Below, one piece after another: positions 13,346 through 19,818 of a stretch of 21,672 nucleotides of DNA; position 1 is the first letter of the stretch, and the number at the start of each line of letters is the position of its first letter. The notes below the pieces were generated by a model. It ran no database searches. It was given only the letters and a program-made list of their open reading frames with translations, and had not been told where the DNA came from. Position numbers and translations under genes: made by a program. This DNA is from Streptosporangiaceae bacterium (GTDB taxonomy: Bacteria; Actinomycetota; Actinomycetes; Streptosporangiales; Streptosporangiaceae): the NCBI GenBank assembly GCA_030041195.1, contig JASHOI010000009.1:1-21672 (forward strand), read 5' to 3'.

Positions 13346-14559
13346 CCTGCGTCCTCTGGCGCGTGCACCGGAAGCCGCAGTTCGACGCGGAACCCGCTGC
13401 CGGTGGCCGCGGCGGTGAGGGTACCGCCGAGCAGTTCGGCCCGCTCGCGCATGCCGGTGAGGCCGTATCCGCCGCCGTGGCCTGCCGGATCGGGACGGCT
13501 GCCGTTTGCCGCGAAGTCCTCGACCGTGAGACGGGTGCTGGCCGGATCGTAAGCCAGCGACACCGCGACCCGCTCGGGGCTGGCGTGCTTGGTGATGTTG
13601 GTGAGGGCTTCCTGGGCCACGCGGTATACCGCCAGCCGGGCCTCCGAACCCAGCGCGTGAGCCTCGCCGGACACCGTGTACCGGCATGGGACGCCGCTGT
13701 CCTGCTGGAACTGGGCTGCCAGCGCGGGAAGCCGGTCCGGCCCTGGCAACTCGTCTCCCCTGAGCATCCCGATGGCCCGCCCGGCTTCGTCGAGGCCGGT
13801 CTGGGCCAGGTGGTGAGCGCGCTCGATGGCCGCTGGCAGCCGGGGGTCGCCGGCGTTCTCGGCGGCGAGCATGCGGGTGCCCTCGAGCTGCAGCATGAGC
13901 CCGGACAGCGAGTGGGCGAGCACGTCGTGCATCTCCCGCGCCAGCCGGTGCCGCTCGGCCAGCCCGGCCGCCCGCGCCTCGGCGGCCCGGGTTCGCTCCA
14001 GCTCGGCCAGCAGCCCTTCGGCCTGCTCGTTGGCCTCCCGCAGCCGGCGCGCGAGCAGCGACATGCCGAAGAATCCCACGACCGCGATCGAGCCGAGCAG
14101 CCCGGAGAGCCCGGTGCCGATGTGACTGGTTCCGGTGACTATCGCGAGGAACACCGCGCCCGCGGCGTACAGCGGGATCTCGAACCGCCGCGGCACCAGC
14201 CGGGAGAGCAGGATCACCCCGGTGAAGATGCCGATGATCGCCACGCCGGCGGGCTGCAGCCATATCAGCGCGGCCGACCCGGCCAGCAGCACGAGCAGCG
14301 ACGCGACGTGCAACCGGCCGGGACGGTCCCTGGTGGCCAGCGCGCTCAGCCCGGCGGCGGCGAACACGGCCAGGGCGGCTGAGATGGCGAGCCCGCGGCC
14401 GCTCAGCCCGGGACCTGGATGGGTACGGAACGCGGCCAGCGTCACCAGGATCAGCACCGCCGGCCCGATGAAACGCAGCCGCCGCAGCAACGCTTCCTGC
14501 CGCGCTCGCGCTTGGCGCAGCCCCGCGAGCGACGGGGTGGTCGCCGGGTCCGGGCTCAC
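13342..14559 (-). CDS. DesK-type membrane histidine kinase
   Basis: About 405 residues from the chosen GTG. The N-terminal half has five or six hydrophobic segments without a large outer domain, which suggests membrane-associated sensing. A coiled linker (REANEQAEGLLAELERTRA region) leads to HisKA_3 with the phospho-His H211 in HRLAREMHDVLAHSL. The HATPase_c domain has N321 in TNITKHA and the G-box GGGYGLTGMRER (362-373). Start choice: an ATG at 14595 gives 12 more residues but has no ribosome binding site and lies next to the palindrome at 14604. The GTG at 14559 has TACATT (TANNNT) 6 nt upstream, consistent with a leaderless mRNA. It is coupled to the regulator at 12581-13345 and divergent from the ABC exporter operon. 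Confidence 0.92.
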   Translation of the reverse strand: MSPDPATTPSLAGLRQARARQEALLRRLRFIGPAVLILVTLAAFRTHPGPGLSGRGLAISAALAVFAAAGLSALATRDRPGRLHVASLLVLLAGSAALIWLQPAGVAIIGIFTGVILLSRLVPRRFEIPLYAAGAVFLAIVTGTSHIGTGLSGLLGSIAVVGFFGMSLLARRLREANEQAEGLLAELERTRAAEARAAGLAERHRLAREMHDVLAHSLSGLMLQLEGTRMLAAENAGDPRLPAAIERAHHLAQTGLDEAGRAIGMLRGDELPGPDRLPALAAQFQQDSGVPCRYTVSGEAHALGSEARLAVYRVAQEALTNITKHASPERVAVSLAYDPASTRLTVEDFAANGSRPDPAGHGGGYGLTGMRERAELLGGTLTAAATGSGFRVELRLPVHAPEDAG

Positions 14560-14565
14560 GAAAGG

Positions 14566-14571
14566 AATGTA
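14566..14571 (-). promoter_or_regulatory. -10 element of a probable leaderless promoter for the second two-component operon
   Basis: Minus-strand TACATT ends 6 nt before the GTG at 14559. There is no recognisable -35, which would fit a promoter that needs an activator. The perfect palindrome at 14604-14625 lies at about -45 to -66 of the inferred start site. Confidence 0.5.
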
Positions 14572-14603
14572 CGACCCCGCAGCGCCTGGCCACATCGCCC
14601 GGT

Positions 14604-14625
14604 GGTTAGAGCCCAGGCTCTAACC
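14604..14625. promoter_or_regulatory. Perfect palindrome GGTTAGAGCC-CA-GGCTCTAACC, candidate response-regulator operator
   Basis: Ten-base-pair arms with a 2-nt centre lie in the divergent region between the kinase operon and the small membrane protein/ABC operon. A related half-site TTCTAACC occurs at 14676-14683 on the exporter side. A further 12-bp palindrome CTCTGGCCAGAG lies at 14640-14651. NarL-family regulators bind short inverted repeats, so autoregulation plus control of the exporter is a reasonable inference. A short hairpin is the alternative. Confidence 0.6.
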
Positions 14626-14756
14626 CAGGATGGAGACGCCTCTGGCCAGAGATGGCCCGCCGGGGCCCGGGGAAGTTCTAACCCCGCGCCGATGAGAACC
14701 CGGGTCCGTTCCGCGCACTCTTTGAGCGCCTGTTCGACGACCCAATGGAGAGCGTG

Positions 14757-14993
14757 ATGCTACTTCTCTTCGGCCGATTCAAGGAGCCGGCCAGGCTCGG
14801 CCTCGGCATAGTGATCGTGATCATCGGAATCGTTGTCCACGAGCTGATACTCACGCTGGTTGGCGCGGTGCTCACCGTGTGGGGCCTCTACACGGTTATC
14901 GGCGCGCTGCGCAGCCGCGGCCGGGGCGGGGATCGCGGCGACCGCGGCGACCGCGACGATGGCGGCCACGGCGGGGAGGCCGGCGACCGATGA
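14757..14993 (+). CDS. Small two-helix membrane protein coupled to an ABC exporter
   Basis: The product is 78 residues. Two hydrophobic helices (about 14-27 and 30-50) are joined by a short VHEL turn. A basic, low-complexity Gly/Asp/Arg tail (about 52-78, GDRGDRGDRD type, from 9-bp DNA repeats) is probably cytoplasmic. I chose the ATG at 14757 because GGAG lies 6 nt before it; an ATG at 14745 in the same frame adds four residues. Its stop overlaps the ATG of the ATPase gene (ATGA), so it is translated together with the transporter and may be an accessory subunit or a sensor partner. I recognise no named family. Confidence 0.7.
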   Translation: MLLLFGRFKEPARLGLGIVIVIIGIVVHELILTLVGAVLTVWGLYTVIGALRSRGRGGDRGDRGDRDDGGHGGEAGDR

Positions 14994-15913
14994 CGGCCGT
15001 CGAGGTCAGCCGCCTGACGAAACGGTTCGGTGATCTGGCCGCGGTCGACGACGTGAGCTTCGAGGTGCCCGACGGCCAGCTGCTCGCCGTGCTCGGCCCG
15101 AACGGCGCCGGCAAGACCACCACGCTGGAGATCCTGGAAGGCTTCATGGCCCCGAGCGGCGGCACCGTCCGGGTGCTTGGCGCTGACCCGCACCGGGCCG
15201 GCCGGACCTGGCGGGCCAGGATCGGGCTGGTGCTGCAGTCGACGAGCCTCGACGCCTCGCTCACGGTCCGCGGCACGCTCAGCGTGTTCGCGCAGCTGTA
15301 TCCCCACCCGCGGTCCGTCGACGAGGTGCTCGAGCTCGTCGACCTGGCCGACGAGGCGGGCACCAAGGTCGGGGTGCTGTCCGGCGGCCAGCGCCGCCGG
15401 GTCGACGTTGGCATCGGCGTCATCGGGCGGCCGGACATCCTGTTCCTCGACGAGCCGACCACCGGGCTCGACCCCGAGGCCCGCCGCCGGGCCTGGGCCG
15501 GCGTGCAGAACCTGACGGCGGCCGGCACCACTGTCGTGCTCACCACCCACTACATCGAGGAAGCGGACCAGCTCGCCGACCGCGTGATCGTGCTCTCCGG
15601 CGGGCGCATCGTCACCGACACCACCCCGGCCGAGCTGCGGAGCCGGGGCGGGCTGACCACGATCCGGTACCGGCTGACCGACCGGGCGCTGGCGGCCGGC
15701 CTGCCCGAATCGCTCGCCCGGCATCTCGACGCCGACAGCCGCTCCCTGGTCATCCGCAGCCCGGACGTCACCGCCGCGCTGCGCGACCTGGTGGCCTGGG
15801 CCGACCGGCACCACCTCAACCTCGCCGGGCTCGAGGTCGGCCCGCCCAGCCTCGAAGAGGCGTACCTGGCGGCCACCGGCGAGCCGCTGCACCCGGAAAG
15901 GAATCCCCGATGA
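14990..15913 (+). CDS. ABC transporter ATP-binding protein (DrrA/CcmA-type exporter)
   Basis: The 307-residue ATPase has all core motifs: Walker A GPNGAGKT (36-43), Q-loop Q83, signature LSGGQ (130-134), Walker B ILFLDE (150-155), D-loop GLD (159-161) and switch H187. A C-terminal region of about 85 residues (after 220) follows, as in DrrA-like export ATPases. It energises export through the permease encoded next to it. The start is the ATG at 14990, overlapping the preceding stop by 4 nt; an upstream extension of the frame is not supported. The next gene also overlaps by 4 nt. Substrates of this family include drugs, lipids and antibiotics; none can be assigned here. Confidence 0.96.
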   Translation: MTAVEVSRLTKRFGDLAAVDDVSFEVPDGQLLAVLGPNGAGKTTTLEILEGFMAPSGGTVRVLGADPHRAGRTWRARIGLVLQSTSLDASLTVRGTLSVFAQLYPHPRSVDEVLELVDLADEAGTKVGVLSGGQRRRVDVGIGVIGRPDILFLDEPTTGLDPEARRRAWAGVQNLTAAGTTVVLTTHYIEEADQLADRVIVLSGGRIVTDTTPAELRSRGGLTTIRYRLTDRALAAGLPESLARHLDADSRSLVIRSPDVTAALRDLVAWADRHHLNLAGLEVGPPSLEEAYLAATGEPLHPERNPR

Positions 15914-16758
15914 CCCAGCCGGCTGCCCCCGGCACAGCCCCCGCCTCCGGCGCCAGCCGCGCCGCGCAGGCGCCGCCCCGGCTCCCGAGCGTGGGCCTGC
16001 TGCTCATCGGGCAGATCCGCTACCAGCTCAGCCTGCTGCTGGCCACCCCCAACGCGTTGTTCATCGGCATCGGGCTGCCGGTGCTCCTGCTGATCTTGTT
16101 CCACCCCCAGCGCGGCAGCTTCCCCGCGGCCAGCGTGGCCGGCGTGGCCATCTTCGGCCTCACCGTGACCGCCTGGAACACCCACGGGATCCGGCTGATC
16201 CAGGCCAGGGAGGCCGGCGTGCTCAAGCGGTGGCGGGCCACGCCGCTGCCGCGGTGGTGCTACTTCCTCGGCCGGATCGTGACCACGGCCCTGTTCTCGA
16301 CCGCGGCCGGGGCGGTCACCATAGCCGTCGGCGTGCTCTTCTATCACGCGCACGCGACCGCCACGGCGGCGGGCGCGATGCTCATCGCCATGATCCTCGG
16401 CGCGCTCGCCTGGGCCGCGGCGGCGACCGCACTGACCGGCCTCATCCCCACGGCCGAGTCGGCGAACCCGATCTTCATGATCATCTACTTCCCGGTGGTG
16501 TTCATCTCCGGCGCGCTCGGCGCGACCAGCGTCCTGCCGCACTGGCTGACCACGCTGGCCAGCTACCTGCCCGCCGAGCCGATGGTCGGCGCGCTGACCA
16601 ACTCGCTGCGGCACGGCGCGGGCGCGCCGTTCCTGCCCGGCCGCGACGTCGCCGTGCTGGTGGCCTGGGTCGTGGCCGGCCTGGTCGCCGCGGTCATCCT
16701 GTTCCGCTGGGAGCCGCACCGCCCGGCGGCGAAGCGGCCGGCCAGGGCCAGGGCATGA
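15910..16758 (+). CDS. ABC-2 type transporter permease
   Basis: The 282-residue protein has a Pro/Ala-rich N-terminus (1-27) and about six membrane helices (near 48-64, 75-90, 122-142, 153-177, 185-203 and 247-264). EAGVLKRWRATPLPRWCYFLGRI (100-122 region) is the conserved amphipathic coupling segment of ABC-2 permeases, and a PxFMIIYFPVVFISGALG-type helix near 185-202 is also typical. It forms the membrane pore for the ATPase encoded just upstream (ATGA overlap at 15910-15913). Together with the small protein at 14757-14993 this makes a compact three-gene export operon, divergent from the second two-component system. Confidence 0.94.
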   Translation: MTQPAAPGTAPASGASRAAQAPPRLPSVGLLLIGQIRYQLSLLLATPNALFIGIGLPVLLLILFHPQRGSFPAASVAGVAIFGLTVTAWNTHGIRLIQAREAGVLKRWRATPLPRWCYFLGRIVTTALFSTAAGAVTIAVGVLFYHAHATATAAGAMLIAMILGALAWAAAATALTGLIPTAESANPIFMIIYFPVVFISGALGATSVLPHWLTTLASYLPAEPMVGALTNSLRHGAGAPFLPGRDVAVLVAWVVAGLVAAVILFRWEPHRPAAKRPARARA

Positions 16759-16762
16759 CCCG

Positions 16763-16768
16763 TAAAGT
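16763..16768 (+). promoter_or_regulatory. -10-like element of a probable leaderless promoter for the DUF4326 gene
   Basis: TAAAGT lies 6 nt before the GTG at 16775, in the 16-nt gap after the permease stop. The GGAG at 16770-16773 is only 1 nt from the GTG, too close to act as its ribosome binding site. No clear -35 is seen, so read-through from the ABC operon remains possible. Confidence 0.4.
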
Positions 16769-16774
16769 CGGAGC

Positions 16775-17083
16775 GTGGGCACAACGGTCGTGAACCTGAA
16801 GGGTCATCGCGACGACCCGGAGTTCGCCGACGTCGTCTACGTGGGGCGGGCCGCCTACCGGGGCGGCTGGCGGCTGCCCGCCTCCCCGCTGGCCAACCCG
16901 TTCCGGCCGGGCCGGGATGGCAGCCGCGAGGAAATCGTGGCCGCCTACCGTGCGTACCTGCTCGGCCGGCCTGACCTGCTGGCCCTGCTCCCGGACCTGC
17001 GAGGGCGCAGGCTCGGCTGCTGGTGCGCGCCGCTGCCGTGCCACGCGGAGGTGATCGCCGAGCTCGCCGACGCCAGAGCTTGA
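16775..17083 (+). CDS. DUF4326 domain protein
   Basis: The 102-residue protein matches the DUF4326 pattern along its whole length: VVNLKGH at the N-terminus, [20 protein letters not shown] (38-50), [17 protein letters not shown], and the C-terminal [18 protein letters not shown] with three conserved cysteines. The CWC...CH cluster could bind a metal, which is inference. The function of the family is not known to me; it is widespread in phages and actinobacteria. The start is GTG at 16775 (in-frame GTG at 16790 is possible but would cut into VVNL). It lies between the ABC operon and the SDR gene, each probably with its own promoter. Confidence 0.88.
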   Translation: MGTTVVNLKGHRDDPEFADVVYVGRAAYRGGWRLPASPLANPFRPGRDGSREEIVAAYRAYLLGRPDLLALLPDLRGRRLGCWCAPLPCHAEVIAELADARA

Positions 17084-17110
17084 CGAGCCCGGGCGCGCGG
17101 GTGCTACGTT
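17080..17110 (+). promoter_or_regulatory. Promoter of the SDR gene (leaderless type)
   Basis: TTGACG (17080-17085, 5 of 6 to the -35 consensus, overlapping the DUF4326 stop) and TACGTT (17105-17110) are 19 bp apart. TACGTT ends 7 nt before the ATG at 17118, and no Shine-Dalgarno is present, so a leaderless transcript is likely. Confidence 0.5.
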
Positions 17111-17117
17111 CCGGCGC

Positions 17118-17870
17118 ATGGCAGGCAAGATCGCGATCGTCACGGGCGGCGGCACCGGAATCGGGCGCGCGGCCGCCCTGGCCCTCGGGCGGAACGGGTA
17201 CTCGGTGGTGATCGCGGGCCGGCGACCCGGCCCGCTCGAGCAGACAGCGGCCGACGGTGCCGCCGAGGGATCGCTGCTGCTGGCCATGGTCGCCGACGTC
17301 ACCAACCCGGCGGACGTGCAGCAGCTGTTTGACCTGGCGCTGCAGGAGTTCGGCCGGGTGGATGTGCTGTTCAACAACGCGGGCCGGTCGTCGCCGCCGG
17401 TGCCCATCGAGGACCTGTCCTTCGAGGACTGGCAGTCGGTGGTCGCGGTGAACCTGACCGGCATGTTCCTGTGCACCCAGGCCGCGTTCCGGGTGATGAA
17501 GGACCAGGATCCGCGCGGCGGCCGGATCATCAACAACGGCTCGATCTCGGCGTACGTGCCGCGGCCGCACTCGGTGGCTTACACCGCGACCAAGCACGCG
17601 GTCACCGGGCTGACCCGGTCCACGTCCCTGGACGGGCGGGCCTACGACATCGCCTGCGGGCAGATCGATATCGGCAACGCGGTCACCGAGCTGTCCGGCC
17701 AGCTCGCGGTCGGGGCCCTGCAGCCGGACGGCAGCACCCGTGCCGAGCCGATGATCGACGCGGCGCTGGTCGGCGACGCGGTTGTGCAGATGGCCAACCT
17801 GCCGCTAGGGGCGAACGTCCAGTTCATGACGCTGATGGCGACGAAGATGCCGTTCATCGGCCGCGGCTAG
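17118..17870 (+). CDS. Short-chain dehydrogenase/reductase (SDR)
   Basis: The 250-residue length is classical. The NAD(P)-binding TGGGTGIG (9-16) and the structural NNAG (86-89) are present. The catalytic tetrad is N112, S142, Y155 and K159 (AYTATKHA). A24-x-R35/R36 after beta2 (AGRRPG) suggests NADP(H) preference, which is inference. After the active site CGQIDIGNA replaces the usual PGxVxT. The substrate is unknown; SDRs of this type oxidise or reduce alcohols and ketones. It converges on the DDN-like gene; the 47-bp gap has only a short CGGCTC-A-GAGCCG palindrome (17896-17908). Confidence 0.93.
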   Translation: MAGKIAIVTGGGTGIGRAAALALGRNGYSVVIAGRRPGPLEQTAADGAAEGSLLLAMVADVTNPADVQQLFDLALQEFGRVDVLFNNAGRSSPPVPIEDLSFEDWQSVVAVNLTGMFLCTQAAFRVMKDQDPRGGRIINNGSISAYVPRPHSVAYTATKHAVTGLTRSTSLDGRAYDIACGQIDIGNAVTELSGQLAVGALQPDGSTRAEPMIDAALVGDAVVQMANLPLGANVQFMTLMATKMPFIGRG

Positions 17871-17917
17871 CCGGGGCCGAGGCTGCCGGAGTGCCCGGCT
17901 CAGAGCCGCGACCCTGG

Positions 17918-18373
17918 TCAGTCCTCGCGGGTCAGCATGAACACCGGAAACTGCCGCGTGGTCTTGGCCTGGGCCGCGCCGAGGTCGGGGGACCCGGCGA
18001 CCGGCTTTGGCCATTCGGCGACCAGGTTCGGCCACAGCTCGGCGCGCGCTGTGGCGCCGAGTTCCTCGGCCAGAACCGGGAACGTCTCGGCGCCCACCTC
18101 GACGATGACCCTGGGGTTGGCCTTGAGGTTGTAGTACCAGTTCGGGTTGGTGGGCGAGCCCCCGTTGGCGGCCCAGATCGCGAACCGGCCGCCTGGCTGA
18201 GGCGAGCACGCCACCGGGGTGACCCGCTCGGCTCCGGACTTGGCGCCGATGTGGTGGAGGAGGATCAGCGTGGTGCCGGTCCACATCCCGCCGACGCGTC
18301 CCTGGTTCGCCCGGAACTCCTTGATGATCTCGCTGTTGTAGTCGCTGCCCTCGCCGGCAGCCCGGTTCGCCAT
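17918..18373 (-). CDS. DDN-like deazaflavin (F420)-dependent nitroreductase family protein
   Basis: The 151-residue protein has the split-barrel pattern of the family: LLHHIGAKSGAERVTPVA (39-55 region), then IWAANGGSPTNPNWYYN (66-82) and LKANPRVIVEVG, and it ends in PVFMLTRED. Family members bind coenzyme F420 and reduce quinones, nitro compounds or other acceptors, often at the inner face of the membrane. GGAGG lies 5 nt before the ATG at 18373. It is the last gene of a close minus-strand run, 18 nt after DUF899. The 18-nt gap includes CCAGTG-T-CACTGG over the DUF899 stop. Confidence 0.9.
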   Translation of the reverse strand: MANRAAGEGSDYNSEIIKEFRANQGRVGGMWTGTTLILLHHIGAKSGAERVTPVACSPQPGGRFAIWAANGGSPTNPNWYYNLKANPRVIVEVGAETFPVLAEELGATARAELWPNLVAEWPKPVAGSPDLGAAQAKTTRQFPVFMLTRED

Positions 18374-18391
18374 GATCGCCTCCGGCCAGTG

Positions 18392-19135
18392 TCACTGGTT
18401 GCCGTATTCATCGTGGCGGTGGATCCACAGCTGGAACCCGTCGCCTTCGTCCCGGCCCTTCGGTGCCCGGTCGAGTATCGCGTAGTAACCCATCAGGAAC
18501 TCGACCCCGCGGGACCCGGCCGAATAGGTCTGGTAGACGGCCCCGTCGTCGAGAACGAAGACGCTGAAACCGAAATTCTCGGTCAGGTAGCCGACGACGT
18601 CGGTGCCGCTCTCTGCGGCGTTGCGGGCGGCGATCGGCGGCAGCTGCTCGAGCATTGGCGCGGCCCACTCGCGCGTCTGCTCCTGGCTGCTGGAGAAACC
18701 AAGATCGATGTTGAACTCGCTGCTGGCCGACGACACCCAGGGGAAGCTCCAGCCCATCCGCCGCTTGAACGCCTGCAAGGTCTCCAGCGGGGCCTGTGAG
18801 ACGAACAGCATGGTCACATCGCGGGCGTTCAGGTGCGGAAGGACCCCGTTGACGCTGTCGGCGATCGACGAGCAGGTCGGGCAGCCGGCCGCGTAGCTTG
18901 GGCCGAACATGAAGTGGTAGACGAGCAGCTGACCGCGGCCGTCGAACAGATCGGCCAGCGTGCGCGCGCCGTCGTCGGTGTTGAAGCGGTACTCCTTCTC
19001 GACCCGGACCCACGGCAGCTCGCGCCGCAGCCGGGCCAGTTCGTCGCCCAGCCGGGTGTGCTCCTTCTCGCGGGCGAGCAGCTCGTCGCGGGCAGCTGCC
19101 CAGTCTTCCCGTGTCGCAATCTTGTGACTGGTCAT
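18392..19135 (-). CDS. DUF899 family thioredoxin-like protein
   Basis: The 247-residue protein follows the DUF899 pattern: an N-terminal TREDWAAARDELLAREKEHTR helix, WVRVEKEY, LFDGRGQLLVYHFMFGP, then C85-P-T-C88 and SIADSVNG. A mid-region RRMGWSFPWVSS and the C-terminal SRGVEFLMGYYAILDRAPKGRDE also fit. The CPTC pair sits where thioredoxin-fold proteins have CxxC, so a thiol redox role is likely, though the substrate is unknown. The ATG at 19135 has AAGGAG about 10 nt upstream; the frame's extension to 19735 is spurious as it runs over DUF2182. The gene follows DUF2182 by 14 nt, and such pairs occur together in other actinobacteria. Confidence 0.9.
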   Translation of the reverse strand: MTSHKIATREDWAAARDELLAREKEHTRLGDELARLRRELPWVRVEKEYRFNTDDGARTLADLFDGRGQLLVYHFMFGPSYAAGCPTCSSIADSVNGVLPHLNARDVTMLFVSQAPLETLQAFKRRMGWSFPWVSSASSEFNIDLGFSSSQEQTREWAAPMLEQLPPIAARNAAESGTDVVGYLTENFGFSVFVLDDGAVYQTYSAGSRGVEFLMGYYAILDRAPKGRDEGDGFQLWIHRHDEYGNQ

Positions 19136-19149
19136 TGCCTTGTTTCTCC

Positions 19150-19800
19150 TTACGGCGGCATCAGCCCCGGAACCGACGAGGGATGAACGACGATCAGAAC
19201 CCCGAATGCGACGATCGCGAGCGCGAGCGGCACGTCGAGCGCGGCCCTGGGGGGCAGCAGCTTCTGCCCGGTGACAACGACGGCGATCACGGCCATCCAG
19301 CCGACGCTCATCACGCCGAGCACCACCAGCATCGCCATCAGCCCGGCACTGGAGCCCACGCAGCACAGCCCGAACCCGAAACCCGATCCGGCGCTCTCGG
19401 CGCAGCGGCGGCGGAACCGGCGCTTCAACGACGTGATCTCGTAGACACCCGCGGCGATCACGACCAGGCCGGCCGCGAGAGTTCCGTGCGGCCGGTACAA
19501 CGCGTAGACGACAACACCCGTCAGCGCCCAGACGGCCAGGTAGGACCCGGCGAACAGCGGCACGGTGCGGACGCTGCCGCGGCGAGCGCGCCTGAGCACC
19601 GCCGGGAGCGTGCCCGGCAGCATCATCGCCGCCATCATCCACACCCACAAGGCGACGAAGAACGCGAACGGCCCGAGCCGGGTCGCCACCCCCATGTCCA
19701 TCCCGGTCATCTGCCGGACCGAGACAAACCAGCACACGGCGGCGAGCCCCAGCGTCGCCAGCAACGCCGCCGCCGTCGCGGCTGTCCTACCGCTCGTCAT
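19150..19800 (-). CDS. DUF2182 family integral membrane protein
   Basis: The 216-residue protein has about six hydrophobic helices (near 9-27, 45-62, 80-101, 107-122, 145-178 and 190-206). It has the DUF2182 signatures MTGMDMG (31-37), WVWMMAAMMLP (52-62) and LCCVGSSAGLMAMLVVLGVMSVGWM (145-169 in parts). The Met-rich and paired-Cys (C146, C147) positions are the basis for the family's description as predicted metal-binding membrane proteins; metal binding here is inference. It lies 18 nt after the large regulator and 14 nt before DUF899, so all four minus-strand genes are likely cotranscribed. The ATG at 19800 has no clear Shine-Dalgarno. Confidence 0.9.
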   Translation of the reverse strand: MTSGRTAATAAALLATLGLAAVCWFVSVRQMTGMDMGVATRLGPFAFFVALWVWMMAAMMLPGTLPAVLRRARRGSVRTVPLFAGSYLAVWALTGVVVYALYRPHGTLAAGLVVIAAGVYEITSLKRRFRRRCAESAGSGFGFGLCCVGSSAGLMAMLVVLGVMSVGWMAVIAVVVTGQKLLPPRAALDVPLALAIVAFGVLIVVHPSSVPGLMPP

Positions 19801-19818
19801 CGCGCCGGTAAGTGGTGA

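Noticed and set aside
12581..14593. A single 670-codon minus-strand frame that would fuse the response regulator with an upstream protein
   Set aside because: Only the part after 13345 resembles a protein family. The upstream part is Arg/Ala-rich out-of-frame translation of the kinase gene.
2099..17908. Shared operator CGGCTC-N1-2-GAGCCG at 2099-2112 and 17896-17908
   Set aside because: The spacers differ (2 and 1 nt), the second is between convergent genes, and such GC-rich 6-mers recur by chance.
18386..18398. CCAGTG-T-CACTGG as an operator
   Set aside because: It spans the DUF899 stop inside a tight operon, is short, and a hairpin with a 1-nt loop cannot form as drawn.
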